Shown here piece by piece: positions 29,041 to 36,792 of a DNA stretch of 64,000 nucleotides. The position numbers were made by a program, and so were the translations under genes. The first letter of the stretch is position 1. Each line of letters starts with the position of its first letter. Source of the stretch: Sporocytophaga myxococcoides (GTDB lineage: Bacteria; Bacteroidota; Bacteroidia; Cytophagales; Cytophagaceae); the NCBI RefSeq assembly GCF_000775915.1, contig NZ_BBLT01000013.1, positions 62,001 to 126,000 of the forward strand, in the 5' to 3' direction. The notes beneath the pieces are model-generated. The model worked only from the letters and a program-made list of their open reading frames with translations, did not search any database and was not told the DNA's origin.

Positions 29041-29131
29041 AGCTGCTTTTATTATTATTACATCGTTTTATACAGCTCTAAACTGGCTCTCATTGGAAAA
29101 ATTTTAATTCTTATTAATTTTATTTTTAATA

Positions 29132-29695
29132 TCAATTCCTCTCAGAAGTTACTCCATCATATTCTTCTTTACTTGTTTCCGCATCTTTTTTTGTTTTTTG
29201 TACAGTCCCATCTTTATGATGTGGTGGGGAATAAATAGTGTACATTTTTAATTCTTTAGAAGCATCTGTATTTATTACATTATGCTTAGCGCCTGCAGGA
29301 ATTATAATTGCATCGCCATCCTTTACTTCATATTCTGTTCCGTCTATAATACACTTTCCCTTTCCACCTTCAAAGCGGAAAAATTGATCTATATCCGGAT
29401 GTATTTCTTCTCCGATTTCTTCTTTAGGTTTTAAACTCATTAGAACAAGTTGGGAATGCGTTGAAGTATATAATACCTTGCGAAAATCTTTGTTCTCCAA
29501 AGTATTTTTTTCAATATTTATCTTAAATCCTTTGACTTTTTTTGATTCTTCGGTTATCATAGAATCTGATTCTTTTAATCTTTTCAGGTTGTTACCTTCA
29601 CTGTCAGAACAGCTCGTAATACTAGTCGTTCCAAGCACTAATAAGGGTAAGGAAAATATTCCAATACCTAGTATATTGATTTGTAAAATCCTCAT
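29132..29695 (-). CDS. Exported cupin-domain protein
   Basis: The 187-residue protein starts with a hydrophobic export signal (LQINILGIGIFSLPLLVLG) ending near SITSC, so it may be a lipoprotein. The remaining 130 residues are a single small cupin barrel: IHPDIDQFFRFEGGKGKCII supplies motif 1 and DAIIIPAGAKHNVIN motif 2. The PPHHKDGTVQKTK tail is typical of one cupin group in Bacteroidota. Motif 1 has a single histidine followed by aspartate, so the metal site may be altered. Substrate is unknown. Cupins of this group are usually cytoplasmic, which makes the export signal notable. Confidence 0.75.
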   Translation of the reverse strand: MRILQINILGIGIFSLPLLVLGTTSITSCSDSEGNNLKRLKESDSMITEESKKVKGFKINIEKNTLENKDFRKVLYTSTHSQLVLMSLKPKEEIGEEIHPDIDQFFRFEGGKGKCIIDGTEYEVKDGDAIIIPAGAKHNVINTDASKELKMYTIYSPPHHKDGTVQKTKKDAETSKEEYDGVTSERN

Positions 29696-29773
29696 AAAGT
29701 ATTTATTTAAGTAATATTATTCCATGAATTAAGGATTGAAAACAGGAATCTAACTTTCATATCTTTGGATTGT

Positions 29774-29983
29774 TTAATCTCTGCTTTCATCACCATCAAT
29801 CATATGTAATTCTGTAGTATTTGGGCTTTCACCTTGAAACTTTCTCCAAGGGAAAAACTCTTTTTTTGGTGAGGCAGCAGCAGAGGTGTGTGGATTTATA
29901 AAAAATTACTAATACTTCTCCGTCAAATAACGAAATATAACTCACCGGCGGAGTATTATGATACAAGCTTGTTCTGGTGAAGC
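29774..29983 (-). pseudogene. Displaced 3' end of the DUF4157 gene
   Basis: Downstream of the stop of the DUF4157 gene, coding-like sequence continues on the same strand in two frames. From the stop to about 29905 the frame shifted by one reads GFTRTSLYHNTPPVSYISLF then DGEVLVIF. From the A6 run at 29900-29905 to TAA at 29774 the original frame reads INPHTSAAASPKKEFFPWRK then FQGESPNTTELHMIDGDESRD. One base lost near 29986-29990 and one gained in the A6 run would join everything into a protein about 70 residues longer. Sequencing error in the homopolymer is a possible alternative for the second change. Confidence 0.5.
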
Positions 29984-31876
29984 CTAACCTATTCCTCCTT
30001 GCTGAGTCCATTTCCAATCAGACTTTAGGACATCATTATCAACCTTCTCAGCTCTTACCCATGTCCTTAAAAAGGATCGCTTTCCATCGACCTCTTTCTC
30101 TGAAGAATGGTCTTTATCCTTTTCTTGATCTAATTTCATACTCATCCTTCGTTTCAACGGTCGATCATTTGATGTCATTTTAGTTTCCTCCATGTTCTTG
30201 GGAATTGAAACAATACCGAAATTATCATGTCCAGCAATATGGATCAACTTCTCGATTTCTTCATCACTTAATACTCTTCCTTCCGGATCCATGGAACGTA
30301 GTTCATTTCTATCATACTTAGCATTGGGGTTTTCGATTTTTTTAAGTACACTCAACCAATCCTGCCCATCAAACCCTTCGCCATCTGGCAGATAACTTTC
30401 ATAACTCCAGTTTATCCAACGTTTACTCCATTTGTCATATGCTGTTTTATACTCTCTGTATTTATCTACATCTCTATCTCTAAGAAACGCATGGATAGCA
30501 CTTCCTTTTACTTTTCTATGCTCTGTTGTTGGTGAAGAATGATTGATCATTTCGTCAACAAATGCAACAAATCCATATTCTGGTATTTCCACAACTTCTA
30601 TTATCTGAGGTTGGGCCAATTGACTCATTACTGTTTTCTTATCCTTAAGAAACTCTTTAGGCAAGCTTTTAGCAATATTTGCAAGGTGCTCTTTACTTTC
30701 CATCGGATTAACCAAATATTCCGGACCGATCATTTTCTTTTTATTCATATAATTGAGATTCACAAACAAAGTAGTGCCTAGAGTATCTTTATGAAAATAA
30801 TTATTGGTAGATGTTCTTGTCCTGTAATATTGAACCTCTACCACAACCTTCCATCCATATTTTGCTTTACTCCCAAAATTACTTTCCTTCAGATATTCCA
30901 GCTGATTTGCCTGATCCATTGTAGTCAAGGTATTGACTATTATTTTCTTCTTCAGATCATTGTTTAACAACTCATATATACCTCTTCTTACTGATCCGTT
31001 ACCAAGGTTCTCAAGTCGACAGCAGCTTATAAGATGTTTTAAACTTTTAAATCTTTGCAACGGAGGCAATATAATTCCCCCCAGACACACACCGGAATTA
31101 TATTGGGTCTTCTCCATCATATTCTTTTTATCAATCTCCATCACATCCTCAAAGATTGCCTCAAGGTCTTCATGAATATTCTTTGCCAGTTCAATATCTT
31201 GCTTACCTACTTTGGGTTCTGCCATATTTTCATCTTCAAGAACCTTGGTAGATTTTTTATTCCTTTGTGCTACATTGGACCTAGCTTCTTTCTTCTGAAC
31301 AGGAGGCTGAGCGCTGCCTGAAACTTTAAGGGCTTTCTCTCCCATTACATCTGCTTCATGCTCTAATCCTTCATCATCATTAATGCTCACCTTTTCCTTC
31401 ATCTGTAAGGTGGGTTGCACTCTTCCCTGCTTCTGCTGTACAACATGCCAGGCTTCATGTGGCAAATGCTTTTCCTGCCCGGATGCTACATGAATATCCG
31501 TTCCCTGAGCATAAGCCTGTGCCTGCAGCTGCTCCGGCTTGTCAGAGTTGTAATGCACCTTTACATCGTTCATGGAGATTCCTGAAAGGTTTTCTACGCC
31601 TGACTTCAGATCATCGGGCAAACCTGTATTATTCTCTTTAGCCTCGTTTTCTTTGAGCTGGATATTTTCATCTTCTTCTTTTTTCAACTGAATACCCGGA
31701 GAAGCGCTCATTGACTGCATGACAGCATTACCATAGCCATTATTCTGAATATGATCAGGACCTGTACCTGTTATCTTTCCATATGCCATCGCATTAACTG
31801 CATTTGAAGCAGATCTGGAAGAATGACTAAGACCGCGATGAGGAGCGTTTTCTTTATAAGATTTCTCTGATGGCAT
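29984..31876 (-). CDS. DUF4157 (eCIS-associated, HExxH) protein, possible toxin carrier
   Basis: The 630-residue protein has a disordered N terminus (residues 1-85). The DUF4157 core follows: GLPDDLKSGVENLSGISMND with VHYNSDKPEQLQAQAYAQG, then IHVASGQEKHLPHEAWHVVQ with the zinc-type H140-E-x-x-H144 motif, and an EHEAD segment near 175. DUF4157 is strongly associated with extracellular contractile injection systems and polymorphic toxins, where it heads effector proteins. Residues about 240-630 form an unrecognised, basic and mixed-charge domain that should be the effector part. It has no signal peptide, as expected for such cargo. No injection-system structural genes occur in the window. The 3' end appears damaged (see 29774-29983). 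Confidence 0.8.
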   Translation of the reverse strand: MPSEKSYKENAPHRGLSHSSRSASNAVNAMAYGKITGTGPDHIQNNGYGNAVMQSMSASPGIQLKKEEDENIQLKENEAKENNTGLPDDLKSGVENLSGISMNDVKVHYNSDKPEQLQAQAYAQGTDIHVASGQEKHLPHEAWHVVQQKQGRVQPTLQMKEKVSINDDEGLEHEADVMGEKALKVSGSAQPPVQKKEARSNVAQRNKKSTKVLEDENMAEPKVGKQDIELAKNIHEDLEAIFEDVMEIDKKNMMEKTQYNSGVCLGGIILPPLQRFKSLKHLISCCRLENLGNGSVRRGIYELLNNDLKKKIIVNTLTTMDQANQLEYLKESNFGSKAKYGWKVVVEVQYYRTRTSTNNYFHKDTLGTTLFVNLNYMNKKKMIGPEYLVNPMESKEHLANIAKSLPKEFLKDKKTVMSQLAQPQIIEVVEIPEYGFVAFVDEMINHSSPTTEHRKVKGSAIHAFLRDRDVDKYREYKTAYDKWSKRWINWSYESYLPDGEGFDGQDWLSVLKKIENPNAKYDRNELRSMDPEGRVLSDEEIEKLIHIAGHDNFGIVSIPKNMEETKMTSNDRPLKRRMSMKLDQEKDKDHSSEKEVDGKRSFLRTWVRAEKVDNDVLKSDWKWTQQGGIG

Positions 31877-31978
31877 AACGAATCGAATTTATTTCTCTGA
31901 AAATCAACAGAATTCTTACCAGCAATATAAAACAAATTCAGTTACAGAAATTAACCGATTTGTTTACCGGAATTAAAA

Positions 31979-32003
31979 AGCCCGAAGAAATTATTCTTCG
32001 GGC
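31979..32003 (-). terminator. Strong terminator upstream of the DUF4157 gene
   Basis: GCCCGAAGAA and TTCTTCGGGC form a perfect 10-bp stem with a very short loop, followed on the minus strand by TTTTTAATT. It ends the nucleotidyltransferase-HEPN transcript 145 bp downstream of its stop and insulates the DUF4157 gene. Confidence 0.85.
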
Positions 32004-32147
32004 TCCGTGGTTTCCTGTAATTTCCGGTCTTTCACCCAAACACATTTTAAATTATTGCTTTATTGAAGGAAATTCTATGATCAGAAATTGTTAATCCAGG
32101 TAGTTTATTACAGATATTCATTATGCCACCTAAATGCTATTGATTCT

Positions 32148-33011
32148 TTACTTCCTAATCCTCTCTTCACATTTTGTTTTTACCAAATCCCGCAGCACCT
32201 CTACTCTCTCACTCAGATACTCAAGATCTTCTTTGCTTATGGAGTATGACTTTTTGTATCTGGCGTCAATGTAAGCTTTCTTGAGCAGCTTAAATCGTTC
32301 GTCTTGTTCAGGGGTTAGACGTGGAAAAACATTTTTAAAATCAGCACTGATGGCTTCAACCTGGCTTCCGAGCTCCTCTATATCGTGGATCTTTTCTTTA
32401 TATCCTGTGAAGACCAATAACAAGGCAGTATAATATCTTTCTGTCGCCTGATGGAGTTCAAAAGCTGCTTTCTTGTAGCTTTCCCGTTGAAAAGCATTAT
32501 TAAAATCTATTAAAAATTCTCCCGCACTTTCAAACCACAAATCATATTCTTCCTTAGCTCTTGCCTTTACTTTTTCAGGATCTATAAACTCCGGAACTGC
32601 AATAGGAGAATCAATGTTTCTTCCATTGTCATAAAGAATAATACCTTCTTTCACAACATCTATAAAAAAATAGCTTCCATGAGCAAGTTCTCTTTTCAGA
32701 TATCCCCAACTATGATGGATAAGATTTACCGGAGCCGTAGTATGTAACTGACTAACATATTTCTCAAGCTCTCTCCACTTATTGGATAAGGCATTATCGA
32801 GCTTGGTCTCTGTAACTACGAGAATATCATAGTCGCTTTTATATCCATAAAGAATACCGTCTTCGGTATACTCATCCTCCACCCAGTTACCACGGGCATA
32901 CGAGCCAAAAAGCAAAACATAATCTGGCTGCATTTGCTCTACAATATGATCAGTGATGAGCTTTAACTCTTCTCTTTTGTGCTCCGGCAGGAGTTCTAGG
33001 CTGGTTTTCAA
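32148..33011 (-). CDS. Nucleotidyltransferase-HEPN fusion protein
   Basis: The start is placed at a TTG (33011), giving LKTSLELLPEHKREELKLI, the usual N terminus of this family; sequence further upstream is Phe/Ile-rich and unlike protein of this kind. Residues about 1-130 are a MNT-type nucleotidyltransferase with VLLFGSYARGNW and the metal-binding DYDILVV. Residues about 150-287 are a HEPN domain with an ExxAxFxLHQATERYYTALLL core and helix SISKEDLEYLSERVEVL. Such fusions join what in toxin-antitoxin pairs are separate proteins. The HEPN RxxxxH RNase motif is not obvious, so RNase activity is doubtful. The gene reads toward the DUF4157 gene but is separated by a terminator. Confidence 0.8.
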   Translation of the reverse strand: MKTSLELLPEHKREELKLITDHIVEQMQPDYVLLFGSYARGNWVEDEYTEDGILYGYKSDYDILVVTETKLDNALSNKWRELEKYVSQLHTTAPVNLIHHSWGYLKRELAHGSYFFIDVVKEGIILYDNGRNIDSPIAVPEFIDPEKVKARAKEEYDLWFESAGEFLIDFNNAFQRESYKKAAFELHQATERYYTALLLVFTGYKEKIHDIEELGSQVEAISADFKNVFPRLTPEQDERFKLLKKAYIDARYKKSYSISKEDLEYLSERVEVLRDLVKTKCEERIRK

Positions 33012-33253
33012 AATACTGAATTCAATTAATAAACATGAATTTATAAAAAAAAACTTTGAGATTGATAAGAAAATGGGGTAAATGGAGGGAGGTTTTAATA
33101 GCGGGGTGCAAAAAACTTGCAAGTCCAATTCAATTTAAAACCATTTGCAATAAAAATGCGAATACTAATATTCATGCCTCTACACCATAAAATTTCAACA
33201 AATACAATCGCACGACAACCTGTAAAGGAAATAAATATAGGCCAGCTGGACAT

Positions 33254-33559
33254 TTATTCCACTGGGATACCAATTAAACTATCGTCATTAAACGTAATTA
33301 TTTTAAACATAAAATCTATTTCTTCTTTTACAATTAACTGAACCCAATCTGGAAACTCCCACTTTACATTTCTCTTTAAATAGCTAAGAAAATCTGCTAA
33401 ATCTAAACTATTATAAGCCCCAATAAAAATTCTGGCTTCAGCATACTTATCGCCTCCATACCAAGCTTTGGGCAAGCTTGAATCATTAATAGAAATAATT
33501 CTGAACTTTTTTCCATAATATTCATACTGATTAATTTGCTTTAAAGATCCACTCCTCAT
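33254..33559 (-). CDS. Small protein of unknown function (possible immunity protein)
   Basis: The 101-residue product is a compact cytoplasmic-type alpha/beta sequence without signal: YYGKKFRIISINDSSLPKAW, an ARIFIGAYNSLDLADFLSYL helix and an acidic C terminus (VKEEIDFMFKIITFNDD). Size, acidity and setting next to an Imm7-like gene make an immunity-protein role conceivable. I do not recognise a family and the assignment is inference. Confidence 0.5.
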   Translation of the reverse strand: MRSGSLKQINQYEYYGKKFRIISINDSSLPKAWYGGDKYAEARIFIGAYNSLDLADFLSYLKRNVKWEFPDWVQLIVKEEIDFMFKIITFNDDSLIGIPVE

Positions 33560-33655
33560 CTTCAGAATAAGAACAAACTAGTATTAAAGTTGTAACAACA
33601 CTCATTATTTTATTTCTTTTCACTTGAAAGGCGTAACACAACAGGAAAACATTCG

Positions 33656-33883
33656 TTATCCCCGGTTAAATCTTGTCACTATCCGGATAGCTAGACCTAA
33701 GATTGTCATCAACAAGCCCGTTATCAAAATTCTCTCCGCAATAATACTATGCCGATTATACTCTGCAACTAAATAGTCGGGTGCATCTTGATATGGTATT
33801 CCAGCAAAAAATATTTCATAAATAACACCAATAGCTAGGACAACTAATCCTATCCAAATCAGGTATTTGTTTACTTTTACCAT
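33656..33883 (-). CDS. Small two-helix membrane protein, unknown
   Basis: The 75-residue protein has two hydrophobic helices, YLIWIGLVVLAIGVIYEIFF at residues 7-26 and ILITGLLMTILGLAIRIV at about 52-69, joined by a polar loop (DAPDYLVAEYNRHS). It ends in a basic tail. No family was recognised. It lies among other short genes of the same direction in the accessory stretch. Confidence 0.5.
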   Translation of the reverse strand: MVKVNKYLIWIGLVVLAIGVIYEIFFAGIPYQDAPDYLVAEYNRHSIIAERILITGLLMTILGLAIRIVTRFNRG

Positions 33884-34079
33884 TAGACTAGATAATTCAT
33901 TTAAGAAGCTTAATTTAATATTATTTTCATTATAATACGTAAGTCAATAGGACTGGTCCTCTTTTCTCTGTTTTGCAATGGTTAATATAAACCTTAAATC
34001 AATTATTTAATTAAAAAAAACCTCTTAGCTATTGCCGATATCGTTCTCCTCAGAAGCCTCAAACCAGAGAAGTGGCCTT

Positions 34080-34472
34080 CTATTCCTCGATTACAGGATT
34101 ACAAGGAGAGAGAAATGGATCATCAAACCATTTAAGTTCCACTCTTGCTAATCTTAGTACTCTATATTGATTATAATAATTGTCATCCTCATCATTCCAT
34201 ACATATAATAATCCATAAGAGCCTTCTGCTAGATCCCTTATTAATTCAAACAACCCGATAGCTTCATCCACATCAATAGAGCAATGATTGGTATAGCCAG
34301 CCAAAGTTACCTGAAAATAACCATTTAGAACTTTTAGAACTAATATTCGATTATCTGCATCTATCTCTCTGACCCTAGAACTGATTGTATTAATCACATT
34401 TCCCCTAAGTTTATCTTCATTCTCACCATCAGTGCTATAAGCAATTTTAATCCATCCGTGATAATTTACCAT
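34080..34472 (-). CDS. Imm7-like immunity protein (orphan)
   Basis: The 130-residue protein follows the pattern of the polymorphic-toxin immunity family Imm7: an N terminus with YHGWIKI, a central VLNGYFQVTLAGYTNH, then EGSYGLLYVWNDEDD and the very typical ending WFDDPFLSPCNPVIEE. Immunity proteins neutralise a cognate toxin in the cytoplasm, and no signal peptide is present. The cognate toxin gene is not adjacent: upstream is an opposite-strand gene and downstream are small unknown genes, so it is an orphan. The family name comes from memory of its motifs. Confidence 0.7.
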   Translation of the reverse strand: MVNYHGWIKIAYSTDGENEDKLRGNVINTISSRVREIDADNRILVLKVLNGYFQVTLAGYTNHCSIDVDEAIGLFELIRDLAEGSYGLLYVWNDEDDNYYNQYRVLRLARVELKWFDDPFLSPCNPVIEE

Positions 34473-34697
34473 ATTGAATTTGTATCGTATTATGAAAAGG
34501 ACCTATAAGTTATAGTAATGTCATTTGTTATCCCAGTTATGCTTCAAGAAACAATTTAAGGTCTCTGAACCGCTCTTCGAAATTTGTAATTTTAGCTCCT
34601 ATCATTGGATTTTTAATCCGTAATAATACTCTAAATGCCTATTTTCTAAACTCTAGCCTTCCCCATTCCGTAAAATCTTTAACAAATTTTTTATATA

Positions 34698-35090
34698 ATG
34701 AAAAAAATCATTGCGGACAACAAAGCATATAGTTTATCAGTATCTACGTCCAAAAACAGAGCCTACCTCAAACTCATAGGCTTTTGGCGCAATACAGACG
34801 CTGTGCCTGAGTACCTCAACGACTGGAAAAAGGCCTTGGAAGATTTAAAGCCTGGCTTCAGCATCCTCACCGATGCCTCAGAGATGAAAACCCACCCACA
34901 AGACGTAAAAATGCTCCATGCCGAAGCCCAAAAGCTTACACTGGCTGCTGGCTTAACCAAAGTAGCTGAGATCATCCAAAATGACATCACCGAGTTTCAA
35001 CTTGATTCCCTGGCGCAGTCTACCAACTTCCCCAAAAGAAGCTTCAAAACAGCAGAGGAAGCAGAAACCTGGCTCGATAGCTTGGATTGA
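34698..35090 (+). CDS. SpoIIAA/STAS-like protein with foreign base composition
   Basis: The 130-residue protein resembles SpoIIAA-like (STAS-fold) domains: SKNRAYLKLIGFWRNTDAVP with a central helix pair, then FSILTDASEMKTHPQDVKML and a C-terminal FKTAEEAETWLDSL. These small domains are often lipid-binding or regulatory. The coding sequence is clearly richer in G and C, particularly C at third positions (GCC, CTC, ACC codons), than all its neighbours, which points to recent transfer. It stands alone on the plus strand. Confidence 0.65.
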   Translation: MKKIIADNKAYSLSVSTSKNRAYLKLIGFWRNTDAVPEYLNDWKKALEDLKPGFSILTDASEMKTHPQDVKMLHAEAQKLTLAAGLTKVAEIIQNDITEFQLDSLAQSTNFPKRSFKTAEEAETWLDSLD

Positions 35091-35527
35091 TCTCTCCAAA
35101 GCTATGAGGTTTTAGAATTAGATAAGTATTAAGAATACTTCTAAGTTGCCAATAGGTCGGGGGACTAACCTGGCGCACTTTTGTATGGCATGCCCTACTG
35201 TACTATACTCTACAACAGCACTCATTATTTCAAAATAAAAAAAACTCCCAGCTCGAAAAGCTGCCAAGTTCTAAATCTTTTCTCAAGCTCTCGCATTACA
35301 AATGTGAATTCGCTTTATAAATATGCATCTTTACATTCTAAAAATATCCCTCTATCATAGATTTCATGTGATACAATCGCGTCCAGCCTTGATGAATGGA
35401 TCTATGGAGGAAATATTTTATGATCTCTGTTGGATCTTTTCTCTATTTTAAATTATCTTTTATTGAAAGCTTCTATTTAGTTAGTACCCTGCCGCAGAAC
35501 AGGTCACGGAAGAGAATTTATATCTCA
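35091..35527. other. Gene-free stretch of about 440 bp with a hairpin
   Basis: An imperfect hairpin (CAGCT...AGCTG extended by ACT/AGT arms) near 35245-35272, with an A-run on its left, would give a terminator on the minus strand for the small membrane gene. The rest has no convincing frame or RNA gene. Confidence 0.45.
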
Positions 35528-35848
35528 TCAAAATATTGTAATACCTAAAACCATGGCTAAAGCACCATTAAATGATATGAAATTTATAAACACAATTAGG
35601 AGTATTACTATTAATTTAACTAAAGCAAATAATTTGGCACAAAAGTATGACTGCTTCCAATTGACTAGTACTAAATAAATGAACAGCAAACCATATCCTA
35701 ATGAAATTAAGAAAATAATAAATAGTAAAATAAGGACCAGGCTAAAGGGAATATAGGTCTTAATATAATTTATTCCGAACAAAAAAGTATTGAATGCCAA
35801 TGTTGATAGAATTATAGCAAAACACTTACTTTGACTTACTTTTTTCAT
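35528..35848 (-). CDS. Small membrane protein, unknown
   Basis: The 106-residue protein is mostly hydrophobic with three membrane helices: FAIILSTLAFNTFLFGINYI, SLVLILLFIIFLISLGYGLL and FALVKLIVILLIVFINFISF. It opens with a basic MKKVSQSK. No family was recognised. It sits in the accessory stretch just before a REP-like element; low-complexity hydrophobic composition makes the call moderate. Confidence 0.45.
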   Translation of the reverse strand: MKKVSQSKCFAIILSTLAFNTFLFGINYIKTYIPFSLVLILLFIIFLISLGYGLLFIYLVLVNWKQSYFCAKLFALVKLIVILLIVFINFISFNGALAMVLGITIF

Positions 35849-35917
35849 TCTTCTATTATTTTATGCCTAACTCTGCTGGAGCGCTTCTGTAAAGTTTCCC
35901 TCTGCAATATACTTCTT

Positions 35918-35943
35918 GTGGTGTCTGCTCTTTCATCCGACAC
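35918..35943 (+). repeat. Diverged REP element
   Basis: GTGG followed by TGTC...TTTC...GACAC matches the two better REP copies at 36107 and 36793, but the inner stem is degraded (TGCTC against ATCCG). The flanking TTGTGG and ACAATTTAAATT also match the copy at 36107, so it is a true paralog in the same orientation. Confidence 0.65.
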
Positions 35944-35953
35944 AATTTAAATT

Positions 35954-36106
35954 TTAATTTTCATAATATACAGAATACGCATCAATATCCTTAACAAATC
36001 GTGTTAAAGCCATACACTTTTCAACTAAATCATTTTCATTAATATCTTTTAGTATTACTTCAATTTCTTTTGTTCGATTTCCAAATGTAAAATCATACCA
36101 TTTTAT
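35954..36106 (-). pseudogene. Gene remnant trapped between two REP elements
   Basis: On the minus strand an open frame ending with TAA at 35954-35956 reads WYDFTFGNRTKEIEVILKD then INENDLVEKCMALTRFVKD and DAYSVYYEN. It looks like the end of a genuine protein, cut at its 5' side by the REP hairpin at 36107-36133. No family was recognised. Confidence 0.45.
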
Positions 36107-36133
36107 GTGGTGTCGGGTCTTTCGACCCGACAC
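36107..36133 (+). repeat. REP element, plus orientation
   Basis: GTGG (fitting the GTRG head of RAYT-linked REPs) precedes a perfect hairpin: stem GTGTCGGGTC, loop TTTC, then the reverse complement. It lies 20 bp past the restored end of the RAYT gene. Confidence 0.8.
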
Positions 36134-36152
36134 ATTTTAAATTACCACTTGA

Positions 36153-36697
36153 TTAGAAATAATTTCTATAATCGGAAACTTTTAGTCCTGGTTGTTTATT
36201 GCAGTTATAATACATAGCACTTGAGTAAGGATACTCTTCCGGTAATTTTACAAGACTCCATTTTCTTGTAATGGATTGAGATGAATATAATCTAACTTTG
36301 TTTCTAGAAGGTTTTTATCAGCAAGATATACATCATCAAATCTATCTTTCCATATTTGAAATACTCTCCCCTCTTTTACAATTCTTAAATCATTTAATAA
36401 GTTAAGCTCCTTTGTTTCCAGTGCCTGCCTTATTTTAACAGACGTGTATTTCTTAAAATCCCTAATTAAATTTGACAAATTATTGTTCTCATTAAAATGT
36501 AATATAAAATGAACATGATTTGGCATAATTACATATCCTAACATTAAACACTTGTATTTATCGCACACAAATGTCATACTATCTTCAATCAGAGCATAGC
36601 TGTTTGAAAACCTAATCAAATGATACCAATTAACACAAGTTGTTGTTACAAAAAAGCAATTGTGCTCTTTATATAAATAGCGGTTTCGCAATCCCAT
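36153..36697 (-). pseudogene. REP-associated tyrosine transposase (RAYT), frameshifted near its end
   Basis: The protein is a Y1-type transposase of the RAYT group, which moves REP hairpins. HVHFILHF supplies the HUH-type histidines in GYVIMPNHVHFILHF, the catalytic tyrosine is in RDFKKYTSVKIRQ, and LDYIHLNPLQE is the typical C-terminal signature. The uninterrupted frame stops at 36248 after 149 residues. In the next frame the expected tail follows directly (LVKLPEEYPYSSAMYY ... SDYRNYF, stop at 36153). Adding one A in the A4 run at 36261-36264 restores it as KWSLVKLP. The gene is therefore probably inactive or has lost about 35 residues. REP hairpins flank it on both sides. Confidence 0.8.
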
Positions 36698-36792
36698 AGC
36701 TTTGGTCGTTTTAAAAAATGATTTACCAAATTTAGAAAATGAAATGGAAATTTATCTTTTTGTATATCAAAAATGATAACAAGGGAGATAGA

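Noticed and set aside
29829-30017. Independent 62-residue gene after the DUF4157 gene
   Set aside because: It overlaps the DUF4157 end and is better explained as the shifted middle piece of a damaged 3' end.
33012-33128. N-terminal extension of the nucleotidyltransferase-HEPN protein
   Set aside because: The extra 39 residues are Phe/Ile-rich and unlike this family, whose members start at the xKTSL-LPEHK segment.
35140-35240. tRNA or small RNA in the stretch after the SpoIIAA-like gene
   Set aside because: No cloverleaf, T-loop GTTCRA or conserved RNA motif could be found; the locally GC-richer bases do not pair consistently.
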